Shown piece after piece: positions 44,586 to 52,226 of a stretch of 53,605 nucleotides of DNA. The number at the start of each line of letters is the position of its first letter. Within the stretch, counting starts at the first letter, position 1. The notes beneath the pieces are model-generated. The model saw only the letters and a program-made list of their open reading frames with translations, was not told the DNA's origin and searched no databases. Position numbers and translations under genes: made by a program. The stretch lies in the NCBI GenBank assembly GCA_012839215.1, contig DUNV01000022.1, positions 1 to 53,605 on the forward strand, written 5' to 3'. The DNA is from Bacillota bacterium. GTDB lineage: Bacteria > Bacillota > Dethiobacteria > DTU022 > UBA8154.

Positions 44586-45458
44586 ATGAGAAAACTCAAG
44601 CTTGGCTTACCGGCAGGGAGCCTGCAAAAACCTACGATCGAAATGTTTAAAAAGGCTGGCTTTAATATTCATGTCGGCGATCGCTCCTATTTTCCCTATA
44701 TTGATGATGAGGAGATCGAATGTATCCTTATTCGCGCCCAGGAAATCCCCCGTTATACGCAAAGCGGGATTTTGGATATCGGAATTTCCGGGAAAGATTG
44801 GATCACGGAGACGGGCGCCGATGTTGTGGAAATTACCGATCTAACTTATTCCAAGCAAGGCCTGGGTCCCATCAAATTAGTATTGGCAGTTCCCGGGGAA
44901 TCGGAAATTAACAGTGTGCAGGATCTTCAGGGGAAAAAAATTGCCACCGAATTGGTGGAGGTCACAAAAAAATTTCTTGAAGAAAATAATATCGAGGCGG
45001 CTGTGGAGTTTTCCTGGGGGGCTACAGAGGTCAAGCCACCTGCCCTGGTAGATGCCATTGCCGAACTGACAGAGACGGGAAGGTCGCTCAAGGCCAACAA
45101 TCTCAGGATCATTGCCACAATTCTGACATCGACACCCCGCCTTATTGCCAATAAGGATAGCTGCCTTGTTGAATGGAAAAAAAATAAAATCGATCATATC
45201 TCTATGCTCCTGCAAGCAGCCCTTATGGCCGAGCAAAAAGTTGGGCTGAAAATGAATATCCATAAGGAAAAACTTCCATTGATACTCCCCTTGCTTCCGG
45301 CCCTAAGGAAACCTACCATTTCCCCTCTCGATGAGGAAGGATGGGTGGCTGTGGAAACAGTGATCGATGAAAAAAAGGTCCGCGAACTCGTTAACAAACT
45401 TAAGCAGGCTGGTGCCGAAGGGATTATCGAGTATGCCTTAAATAAAATTATTCCTTAA
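44586..45458 (+). CDS. hisG: ATP phosphoribosyltransferase, long form
   Basis: First enzyme of histidine synthesis (ATP + PRPP). 290 aa, the long HisG_L type with its own C-terminal ACT-like allosteric domain (about 215-290), so no HisZ is needed. Motifs: LGLPAGSLQKPTIEMFKKAG at the start, GILDIGISGKDW near 60, KIATELVEVTKKFLEENN near 120. ATG with GAGGTGACGG upstream. No other his gene is near, so it is an orphan copy or part of a dispersed pathway. Confidence 0.93.
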   Translation: MRKLKLGLPAGSLQKPTIEMFKKAGFNIHVGDRSYFPYIDDEEIECILIRAQEIPRYTQSGILDIGISGKDWITETGADVVEITDLTYSKQGLGPIKLVLAVPGESEINSVQDLQGKKIATELVEVTKKFLEENNIEAAVEFSWGATEVKPPALVDAIAELTETGRSLKANNLRIIATILTSTPRLIANKDSCLVEWKKNKIDHISMLLQAALMAEQKVGLKMNIHKEKLPLILPLLPALRKPTISPLDEEGWVAVETVIDEKKVRELVNKLKQAGAEGIIEYALNKIIP

Positions 45459-45466
45459 AAATGTAG

Positions 45467-46858
45467 ATGGGGGCGGTGCGAATTTCTGTGTTTAAACTTC
45501 CGGGGCTAAGGGAAATTCTTGGGCTGGGAGAACGGGAAATTATCTCCTTTTACGGGGCAGGCGGTAAAACATCATTCCTCTTGCGCCTGGCCGAGGAGCT
45601 TTCCCAGGATAATAAGAAGGTCATCCTGACCACAACTACCAAGATATTTTCGCAACAAAAATATCCCCAAATAATTACTTGTGATGGGGATCTGGCTAGA
45701 GAGGAGCTGCAGCGCCTACTGGTGCGGGAAAATGTCGTTGTGCTGGGCAGTTCCCTGCTTCCCAGTGGCAAGATAGATGGCCCTAAACCCTCCCTGATCA
45801 GCAGGCTTCATGCGGAAGGAATAGCTCCATATATTCTCATAGAGGCGGATGGTGCCAATAGGCGGCCCATCAAAGGGTATGCCTGGCATGAGCCTGTTAT
45901 CCCATCCTTCTCGACGATCATTGTTCCCCTGCTGGGAAGTGATGCTTTAGGACTTCCTATTTCCGAAGAACATGTCCACCGTCCAGAACTTTTGGCCCAT
46001 CAGATAGGTGCTGCAGAGGGTAAAACAATTGGCCTTGAAGAGTTTATTCGTTCCCTTGCCTTTATGCTTGCCCGGGGGCAGAAACAGGCCCCAACGGCAC
46101 GTGCAATTCCTGTTATTAACAAAACCGATTTGCTTGAGGGCGGGGATCTGGCCAGCAATATTGCCAAGGCCTTTTTAGCCTCGCCACCCGGAGATGTTTA
46201 CCGTCTGCTTTTTACAGCCCTGGCCGAGGATTTTCCTGTACACTATATCTGGGAAAAACCCTTTGCCAGGCCTTTTATTTCTTGTGCAGTTCTAGCGGCA
46301 GGCTTTTCCAAGAGAATGGGGAAGGATAAACTGGCCCTCGATCTCAAGGGAAAAACAATTCTTGAACACACTGTGGAAAGTGCCCGGCAAAGTGGTGCCG
46401 ATGAAATTTTTATTGTTACCCGTCCCGAACAGGAATGGATAGGGAGATTATTTTCCACGAGCGGGATCAGGGTCGTGAACAATCCGTACTCTGCGTTGGG
46501 AATGTCTACTTCTGTTCAGGCGGCCATCAGCGCCAGTCACCCCCTTACCCAGGGGATTATTTTTGCCCTTGGTGATCAGCCGCTCGTCGATCCGGGGGCT
46601 TACCAGGCGTTAATTAAAAGCTATAGCGAAGGTTTAGATTTGGTTACCTATCCCCATTACCTGGGGAAAAAAGGCAATCCGCAGCTCTTTGATCGCCGAA
46701 CCTGGCCACTGCTAATGAAGCTGAGAGGCGATCAGGGGGGAAGGGGTATCATTTCCCAGATCCCGGATAAATGGATCTGTGGTGTGGAAATACCCTATTC
46801 CGGTGTTACAGAAGATATAGATACTGTTGAGGAGTACAAAAGGCTTCTTGGGCAGTAA
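45467..46858 (+). CDS. YqeC-MocA fusion (selenium-dependent molybdenum hydroxylase maturation)
   Basis: 463 aa. Residues about 1-255 are the YqeC/EF2563 family P-loop protein (ISFYGAGGKTSFLLRLAEEL, LIEADGANRRPIKGYAWHEPV, NKTDLL). Residues about 268-463 are a MocA-like molybdenum cofactor cytidylyltransferase (CAVLAAGFSKRMGKDKLALDLKGKTILEH, FALGDQPLVDP). Both are accessory factors for molybdenum hydroxylases, YqeC specifically for the selenium-dependent group. The start is uncertain: ATG 45467 or GTG 45488. It begins 9 bases after hisG and may be co-transcribed with it. Confidence 0.85.
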   Translation: MGAVRISVFKLPGLREILGLGEREIISFYGAGGKTSFLLRLAEELSQDNKKVILTTTTKIFSQQKYPQIITCDGDLAREELQRLLVRENVVVLGSSLLPSGKIDGPKPSLISRLHAEGIAPYILIEADGANRRPIKGYAWHEPVIPSFSTIIVPLLGSDALGLPISEEHVHRPELLAHQIGAAEGKTIGLEEFIRSLAFMLARGQKQAPTARAIPVINKTDLLEGGDLASNIAKAFLASPPGDVYRLLFTALAEDFPVHYIWEKPFARPFISCAVLAAGFSKRMGKDKLALDLKGKTILEHTVESARQSGADEIFIVTRPEQEWIGRLFSTSGIRVVNNPYSALGMSTSVQAAISASHPLTQGIIFALGDQPLVDPGAYQALIKSYSEGLDLVTYPHYLGKKGNPQLFDRRTWPLLMKLRGDQGGRGIISQIPDKWICGVEIPYSGVTEDIDTVEEYKRLLGQ

Positions 46859-46890
46859 AATTGCCGAATGTCTGCATTTTGCCTTTTTTT
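46851..46890 (+). terminator. Probable terminator after the YqeC-MocA gene
   Basis: An imperfect stem (GGC, AGT bulge, AAAAT pairing with ATTTT, GCC) is followed by seven T (46884-46890). Confidence 0.45.
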
Positions 46891-46952
46891 AATAGATTGA
46901 TATTTTTATTTTCTGGAAAAAGGGTTTTTGATGGGGAAGGCGAATTAAAAAA

Positions 46953-47288
46953 GTGGGCATGGGCCGGGGTAGGCGGGAACTTTTTTGCCGCATTCCAATT
47001 TACATAGACCAGGAAATCTACGGGATGGTCATCATTTCCCAGGACATCTGTAAAATTCCAAATATGGGGGTGCCCATTCGCAAAAACTCCACAGTAGCGG
47101 ATTGGCCTCATGGTACATTCTTAATTTCCCATCGGTTCTTCACACGAAAGAAAGATTGTTGCATAAAGGGTCGTTTACTTGAAAAACATCAGCTTGTTCA
47201 GAAGGATAAAAAGGCAGAAAAAGGAGGAGGGATTAAAAAACAATACTGCCCGCCGTGTTCAGTTAAAAAAATGGACATGCTTTTTTAG
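46953..47288 (+). pseudogene. Possible PAS-domain relic in the gap before the thiolase gene
   Basis: The 46859-47420 gap contains one open frame of 111 codons. The part RIPIYIDQEIYGMVIISQDICKI resembles the end of a PAS domain (PIxxDGxxxGxVxIxxDIT). The rest is basic and unlike any family I recognise. Neither an RBS nor the beginning of the domain is visible. It may be the remains of a PAS-containing regulator. Nothing else could be supported in this gap apart from the thiolase leader. Confidence 0.3.
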
Positions 47289-47382
47289 AACGCCCGGGGG
47301 GAAAAGCCGGGGAAAAGTGGAAATGTAGTTTTTGGGTAGCAATGGGGTTGGGTTTTTGTGCAGGTACAAACAGAAATAGGAA

Positions 47383-47423
47383 GGAGGAGGACCCGGAAGC
47401 AAACACTTCCGGGGAAACAAATG
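47383..47423 (+). promoter_or_regulatory. SD-hairpin-ATG leader of the thiolase gene
   Basis: GGAGGAGG (47383-47390) is followed by one A, a perfect 8-bp hairpin CCCGGAAG-CAAACA-CTTCCGGG (47392-47413), GAAACAA and ATG (47421). Linear SD-ATG distance is 30 nt; across the closed hairpin it is 8 nt. Confidence 0.75.
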
Positions 47424-48602
47424 AAAAAACCAGTAATTGTAAGTGCAGTACGGACTATCGCTGGAAGTTTTGGCGGCAGCCTGAAAAGCCTGAGCGCCGG
47501 CGATTTGGGCGCGGCGGTAGTGGCCGAGGTTGTCAAGAGGGCAGGGATTACCCCTGAGGATGTGGATCAGCTTATATTTGGATGCGGATGGCAGGCGGGG
47601 ATTGGCCCCAATATTGCCCGTATCTGTGCTGTGCGCGGGGGGCTTCCCCACAGTGTGCCGGCCTATACTGTCAATGTTCGCTGCGCTTCCAGTATCCAGG
47701 CGATGATCGATGCCTGCCGGTCCATTATGTGTGGTGACAATGATGTCGTCATTGCCGGAGGCACCGAATCCGGTTCCAACGTTCCCTTCCTGATTCCCCA
47801 GGCACGCTGGGGTGCTCGCATGTGGGACTTCCCTGCCTATGATGGATTGCATATGGACGGTTTTAAGTGTGCGCTGGCAGGAATGTTTATGGGCAATACT
47901 GCTGAGCTCCTGGCGGAGAAATACGACATTAGCAGGCAAGAGCAGGATGAGTTTGCCCTGTGGAGCCACCAGAAGGCATCTAAGGCCGTGGCCGAGGATA
48001 AATTCAGGGATGAAATCCTTTCCATCGAAGTTAAGCAAAGGAAAAAAACAGTGATTGTTGATCAGGAAGAAATTCCCCGCCCCGATGCCTCTTTGGAAAA
48101 GATGCTCAGGCTTCCCGCCGTATTCCAGGAGGGTGGAACAGTAACGGCCGGCAATAGCTGTGCCCTTTGTGACTGTGCTTCGGCTGTGGTGATTATGTCC
48201 GAAGAAAAGGCCAAATCCCTGGGGCTTACGCCCATGGCGCGCATTCTTGGATATGCCGAAGCAGGAGTGGATCCCAAATACATGGGCATCGGCCCGGTTG
48301 CTGCTGTTCCCAAGGCCCTGAAAAAAGCCGGCCTTGAGCTGAAAGATATCGATCTCATTGAACTGAACGAGGCATTTTCCGCCCAGTATATTGCCTGTGA
48401 CAGGGAGCTGCATTTTGATCGGGATAAAGTCAATGTCCATGGCGGAGCCATTTCGCTGGGGCACCCTGTGGGGGCTACCGGGACCAAGCTCGTTACGACA
48501 AACCTAAATACGCTGAGGCAATATGATAAGACTTTGGGTTTGGTCAGCATGTGCGTAGGCGGAGGGCAAGGCTTGGCTGTTGTTCTGGAAAGATTAAGCT
48601 AG
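47421..48602 (+). CDS. Acetyl-CoA C-acetyltransferase (thiolase)
   Basis: 393 aa, standard thiolase length. The nucleophilic Cys is in NVRCASSIQAMI near residue 88, the catalytic His in GGAISLGHPVGATG near 348, and the second Cys in MCVGGGQGLAV near 378. It cleaves or makes acetoacetyl-CoA. Translation from ATG 47421 gives the family start MKKPVIVSAVRT; the track start is rejected. First gene of a beta-oxidation set with dehydrogenases and crotonase. Confidence 0.94.
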   Translation: MKKPVIVSAVRTIAGSFGGSLKSLSAGDLGAAVVAEVVKRAGITPEDVDQLIFGCGWQAGIGPNIARICAVRGGLPHSVPAYTVNVRCASSIQAMIDACRSIMCGDNDVVIAGGTESGSNVPFLIPQARWGARMWDFPAYDGLHMDGFKCALAGMFMGNTAELLAEKYDISRQEQDEFALWSHQKASKAVAEDKFRDEILSIEVKQRKKTVIVDQEEIPRPDASLEKMLRLPAVFQEGGTVTAGNSCALCDCASAVVIMSEEKAKSLGLTPMARILGYAEAGVDPKYMGIGPVAAVPKALKKAGLELKDIDLIELNEAFSAQYIACDRELHFDRDKVNVHGGAISLGHPVGATGTKLVTTNLNTLRQYDKTLGLVSMCVGGGQGLAVVLERLS

Positions 48603-48655
48603 ACTATTAATTTTGTTGTTATTTTGTTTGAAAAATATCGGGAGGAGGAAACTGT

Positions 48656-49540
48656 ATGGCCATTAAGAAAGTATTTGTACTCGGGGCCGGGATCATGGGT
48701 ACAGGTATTGCCCACCTTTGCGCCCAGCAGGGGTTGGATGTTGTTTTGGTTGATATTGATGAGGGTATCCTCAAGCGCAGCATAGGTAATATTGAGGGAA
48801 TCCTGAACAAAAGAGTTGAAAAGGGAAGAATAACAGCCGATGAGGCTAAGGGAATAGTTGGAAAAATTAAGACTTCCACCGACAAAAAAGAGGCAGCCAG
48901 CTGCGATTTTGTTATTGAGGCAGTTACGGAAAATATTAAACTTAAGCAACAACTTTTTGCGGAACTTGATGAAATTGTCCCTCCGCAAATAATTCTAGCC
49001 ACCAATACGACTGCCTGTTCTATCTCGGAAGTTGCCTCTGTGACCAAGGATCCCAGCCGGGTGATCGGGATGCACTATTTTAACCCTGCCGTAGTAATGA
49101 AACTGGTAGAAATTATGCCGGGCCTGGCAACCAAAAAGAGTGTAGTCGATACGACCGAGGAATTCGTCAAGTCCCTGGGCAAAGAGCCCGTCGTCACTGC
49201 CAAGGAAGGTATTGCCGGGATCGCCAGCCGTGTCCTGGCAGGGATGCTGAATGAGGCGGTCTGGGTACTGGAAGAAGGAATTGGCACCGCCGCCGATATT
49301 GACAAGGCTATGAAGATGGGTTCCAACCTGCCCATGGGCCCCCTGGCCCTTATCGATATGATTGGTATCGATACCCATCTTGCCAAGACCAGAAACCTTT
49401 ATGAAAAACTAGGTGATGCGCGCTATCGTCCCTGCTATCTACTGGAGAAAATGATGCATGCCGGTTATCTGGGGCGTAAATCCGGCAAAGGTTTCTACGA
49501 TTACTCGCAGGATCCGCCAGTGCCAACAGTTCTAAGATAA
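48656..49540 (+). CDS. hbd: 3-hydroxybutyryl-CoA dehydrogenase
   Basis: 294 aa. The NAD(P)-binding Rossmann motif is VLGAGIMGTGIAHLCAQQG at the start, followed by ATNTTACSISEVA and IGMHYFNPAVVMKLVEIMPG, which contains the catalytic His. The C-terminal helical domain ends GRKSGKGFYDYS. It interconverts acetoacetyl-CoA and 3-hydroxybutyryl-CoA. RBS GGGAGGAGG. It lies 53 nt after thiolase. Confidence 0.95.
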   Translation: MAIKKVFVLGAGIMGTGIAHLCAQQGLDVVLVDIDEGILKRSIGNIEGILNKRVEKGRITADEAKGIVGKIKTSTDKKEAASCDFVIEAVTENIKLKQQLFAELDEIVPPQIILATNTTACSISEVASVTKDPSRVIGMHYFNPAVVMKLVEIMPGLATKKSVVDTTEEFVKSLGKEPVVTAKEGIAGIASRVLAGMLNEAVWVLEEGIGTAADIDKAMKMGSNLPMGPLALIDMIGIDTHLAKTRNLYEKLGDARYRPCYLLEKMMHAGYLGRKSGKGFYDYSQDPPVPTVLR

Positions 49541-49644
49541 TTCCGTCTGCCAAGGCGGATGTTTGCCTGGAAACAAGATCGTTATTTAGCCTGGCCGGTA
49601 ATGGCAGGGCCGATAGAGAAATGGGAAAAAAGGAGGTTTCTTTT

Positions 49645-50796
49645 ATGGATTTTGAACTAAATTCCGAGCAACAAGCAGTACAAAAGATGGTCCGCGAATT
49701 TGTGGAAAACGAGATTACACCTAATGCCAAGCAATGGGATATTGATGAAAAATTTCCCATGGATGTATGGAAAAAAATGGGCGATCTCGGGATTGTCGGT
49801 ACATCCATTCCTGAGGAGTACGAAGGTAGCGGAATGGATTTTATCTCACACGCCATTGTGGCAGAAGAGCTGGGTTACGGATGCTCCTCCATGCGGGGCA
49901 CCTATTCCGTCAATATTTCCCTGGTGGCTAAGACCATTTTGCAATGGGGCAACGAGGAACAAAAGAAAAAGTATGTTGTTCCCATTGCCCTGGGAGACGC
50001 TTTTGGGTGCTATGGCCTCACCGAGCCAGACTCGGGCAGTGATGCTGCCAGCATGAGGAGTACCGCCGAAAAGGACGGGGATTACTATATTATTAATGGC
50101 AATAAAATGTGGATTACCCATGCCAATAGTTCCGATGTCTCCCTTATTTTTGCCAAGACTGACAAGGATGCCGGGGCAAGAGGTATTACCTGTTTCCTGG
50201 TGGATAAAGACACCCCCGGGATGAACCCGTTGCCCATCCATGGGAAGATTGGCCTTCGTGCCCAGGATACTGGCGAAATTAGTATGGAAAATGTCCGCGT
50301 ACACAAGGATCAAATCTTGGGGCCTGTCGGTAAAGGTTTTGCAGTAGCCATGTCGGCCCTTGATAATGCACGTTTTACTGTCTCGGCTGGTTGTGTGGGC
50401 ACCGCCCAGGCTGCCTATGATATTGCCAAAGAGCATGCCAAGGAAAGGGTTCAATTTGGTAAGCCGATTGGCACCCGTCAGTTGGTCCAATCACTTTTGG
50501 CCAATATGATTCTGAATATCGAAATAGGACGGATGCTTGTCTGGAGGGCCGGCTGCCTGAAAAATCAGGGGGTCCGCAATACCCGTGAGACCTCCATGGC
50601 CAAGTACTTCTGTGGTGAAATGGTCAACAAGGTTTGCTATGATGCCATGCAGATACTTGGTGGCTACAGCTTCAACAACGAGTATGATCTGGAAAGAATG
50701 TACCGCGATTCCCGCATTAATACACTTTACGAAGGGACATCCCAGATTCAGCAACTGATTATCGGTAATGCCGAGCTGGGCATGCCTGCCTTCTAG
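49645..50796 (+). CDS. Short-chain acyl-CoA dehydrogenase (butyryl-CoA type)
   Basis: 383-aa flavoprotein. The signatures GCYGLTEPDSGSDAASM (FAD/substrate loop), KMWITHANSSD, RVQFGKPIGTRQLVQSLLANM and the catalytic-base loop LYEGTSQIQQL are all present. It would oxidise butyryl-CoA to crotonyl-CoA or do the reverse with electron-transferring flavoprotein. No etfAB lies in the window. The ATG at 49645 is preceded by AAAAAGGAGG; the track start 49621 lies upstream of this RBS and is rejected. Confidence 0.94.
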   Translation: MDFELNSEQQAVQKMVREFVENEITPNAKQWDIDEKFPMDVWKKMGDLGIVGTSIPEEYEGSGMDFISHAIVAEELGYGCSSMRGTYSVNISLVAKTILQWGNEEQKKKYVVPIALGDAFGCYGLTEPDSGSDAASMRSTAEKDGDYYIINGNKMWITHANSSDVSLIFAKTDKDAGARGITCFLVDKDTPGMNPLPIHGKIGLRAQDTGEISMENVRVHKDQILGPVGKGFAVAMSALDNARFTVSAGCVGTAQAAYDIAKEHAKERVQFGKPIGTRQLVQSLLANMILNIEIGRMLVWRAGCLKNQGVRNTRETSMAKYFCGEMVNKVCYDAMQILGGYSFNNEYDLERMYRDSRINTLYEGTSQIQQLIIGNAELGMPAF

Positions 50797-50835
50797 GAGG
50801 GGAAATCGCAGGCTCTATATTATTTTCCAAAAATG

Positions 50836-50946
50836 AATGGGGAAGGGGAAAGGGAATTATCCCTTCCTCCATCCCCATTTCCATATAAAATAGGGCCCGA
50901 TTGCACAAACTTTGTTTGTGGAGTATCTTGCTGCCCAGGCGGGCAG
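50836..50946 (+). other. Three consecutive hairpins between acyl-CoA dehydrogenase and crotonase genes
   Basis: AATGGGGA/TCCCCATT (50836-50879, with nested AAGGGA/TCCCTT), CACAAAC-TTT-GTTTGTG (50904-50920) and CTGCCC-AGGC-GGGCAG (50931-50946). None has a U-run. They may set mRNA processing or stability between the two genes. Confidence 0.55.
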
Positions 50947-50985
50947 TAGGCACCGCGGCATCAATTTAAAGAGGAGGTATTTAGA

Positions 50986-51765
50986 ATGTATAAGTTTATT
51001 AGGTATGAAAAAGAGGCCCCTTTGGCCATTATTACTGTGATCCGTCCAGAAGTGATGAATGCCATGAATAATGCCCTGGTGGAGGAATATGCCCTAGCCT
51101 TTAAAGAGGCCGAAAATGATGACGAAGTTAGGGCGCTTATATTAACAGGCGAGGGCGAAAAGGCATTTATGGCCGGTGCAGATATCAAGGAAGTACAGGA
51201 AAGGGATTTTGTTCTTGGGCGTAAGCAGACACGCCGGCGCCAGGAAGTTTTAAATATGCTGCCTGAGATGCCCAAGCCAGTCATCGCTGCTATTAACGGT
51301 TTTGCCCTGGGAGCCGGGCTGGAGACGGCACTGGCCTGTACACTACGTATTGCCTCGACAAATGCCAAGCTTGGTGCCCCTGAGGTAAACCTGGGGATCA
51401 TCCCCGGTGATGGTGCCACCCAGCGTCTGCCCAGGGTAATTGGCTTTGGCCGGGCGATGGAAATGGTCCTTACGGCACGCATGGTCGATGCCGAAGAGGC
51501 CTATCGTATCGGCCTTGTTAACAAAGTGGTGCCCCTGGAAAATTTGATGGAAGAGGCCAAAAAGATGGCCGGTAGCATTATCAACAAGTCGCCTCTGGCT
51601 ATCCAGTATGCCAAGGAAGCGGTCAACCGTTCCATGGAAATGGGCCTAAACGAGGGTATGGCGCATGAATCCTACCTGCATGCCCTGGCCTGTGCTACAG
51701 AAGATAAAAAAGAAGGCGTAGCAGCTTTCCTGGAGAAACGCAAGGCAGTTTACAAAGGAAGATAA
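50986..51765 (+). CDS. crt: Enoyl-CoA hydratase (crotonase)
   Basis: 259 aa. The oxyanion-hole strands are GEGEKAFMAGADIKEV and INGFALGAGLETALACTLRIAS. The catalytic-Glu region is LGAPEVNLGIIPGDGATQRLPR. It interconverts crotonyl-CoA and 3-hydroxybutyryl-CoA. RBS GAGGAGG. Last gene of the beta-oxidation set, closed by a strong terminator. Confidence 0.94.
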   Translation: MYKFIRYEKEAPLAIITVIRPEVMNAMNNALVEEYALAFKEAENDDEVRALILTGEGEKAFMAGADIKEVQERDFVLGRKQTRRRQEVLNMLPEMPKPVIAAINGFALGAGLETALACTLRIASTNAKLGAPEVNLGIIPGDGATQRLPRVIGFGRAMEMVLTARMVDAEEAYRIGLVNKVVPLENLMEEAKKMAGSIINKSPLAIQYAKEAVNRSMEMGLNEGMAHESYLHALACATEDKKEGVAAFLEKRKAVYKGR

Positions 51766-51797
51766 ACAAGCAATTTTGGGGACAATGGAAAAGCATA

Positions 51798-51825
51798 AAA
51801 GGCCCATGTTTATTGGGCCTTTTTA
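51798..51825 (+). terminator. Terminator after crotonase
   Basis: AAAGGCCCA / TGGGCCTTT, perfect 9-bp stem with a 7-nt loop and trailing TTTs. Confidence 0.9.
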
Positions 51826-51842
51826 CCTGTACAGGTATTATT

Positions 51843-51871
51843 TTCGCAATGTAAAAAGAATGTGTTATAAT
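51843..51871 (+). promoter_or_regulatory. Promoter of gatC
   Basis: TTCGCA, 17 nt, TATAAT. The -35 matches 4/6; the -10 is perfect. Confidence 0.6.
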
Positions 51872-51912
51872 TATTTTTAGTGTATAAGCAAGAATAGTAA
51901 GGATGGTGATAG

Positions 51913-52203
51913 TTGTTGGATATTACCCGGGAAGAAATTATTCAGGCGTCGTGGGATGTTCGCCTGGAATTAACGCCGGAAGAGATGGAGGAACTTGAGA
52001 AACAGGTGATGAATTTGTTCAGGCAGGCAGATTTCCTCGCAGATGTGGCACTCGATGATCTTGAGCCTTCAAGTTTTCCCCTCGTGCAGGAAAATGCTGT
52101 CAGGGATGATACCCCCGCTCCTTCTTTATCACGGGAAACTGTTTTGTCAAATGCTCCTGAAGTCGAATCGGTATATATACAGGTACCGAGGATCGTTGAA
52201 TAG
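51913..52203 (+). CDS. gatC: Amidotransferase GatCAB subunit C
   Basis: 96 aa, normal length. The family pattern starts ITREEIIQASWDVRLELTPEEM and ends SRETVLSNAPEVESVYIQVPRIVE. In GatCAB it clamps GatA to GatB for conversion of Glu-tRNA(Gln) and Asp-tRNA(Asn). TTG start (51913 or 51916). It is followed 23 nt later by the gatA homologue. Confidence 0.92.
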   Translation: MLDITREEIIQASWDVRLELTPEEMEELEKQVMNLFRQADFLADVALDDLEPSSFPLVQENAVRDDTPAPSLSRETVLSNAPEVESVYIQVPRIVE

Positions 52204-52226
52204 GTAAAAGAAAGGAGGTTAATAAT

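Noticed and set aside
47289-47420. Sigma-54 (-24/-12) promoter before the beta-oxidation operon
   Set aside because: No GG-N10-GC pattern with the usual TGGCAC/TTGC context was found.
47259-48464. 401-codon minus-strand ORF
   Set aside because: It is fully antisense to the thiolase gene, which has all catalytic motifs. The long open frame is a codon-usage shadow.
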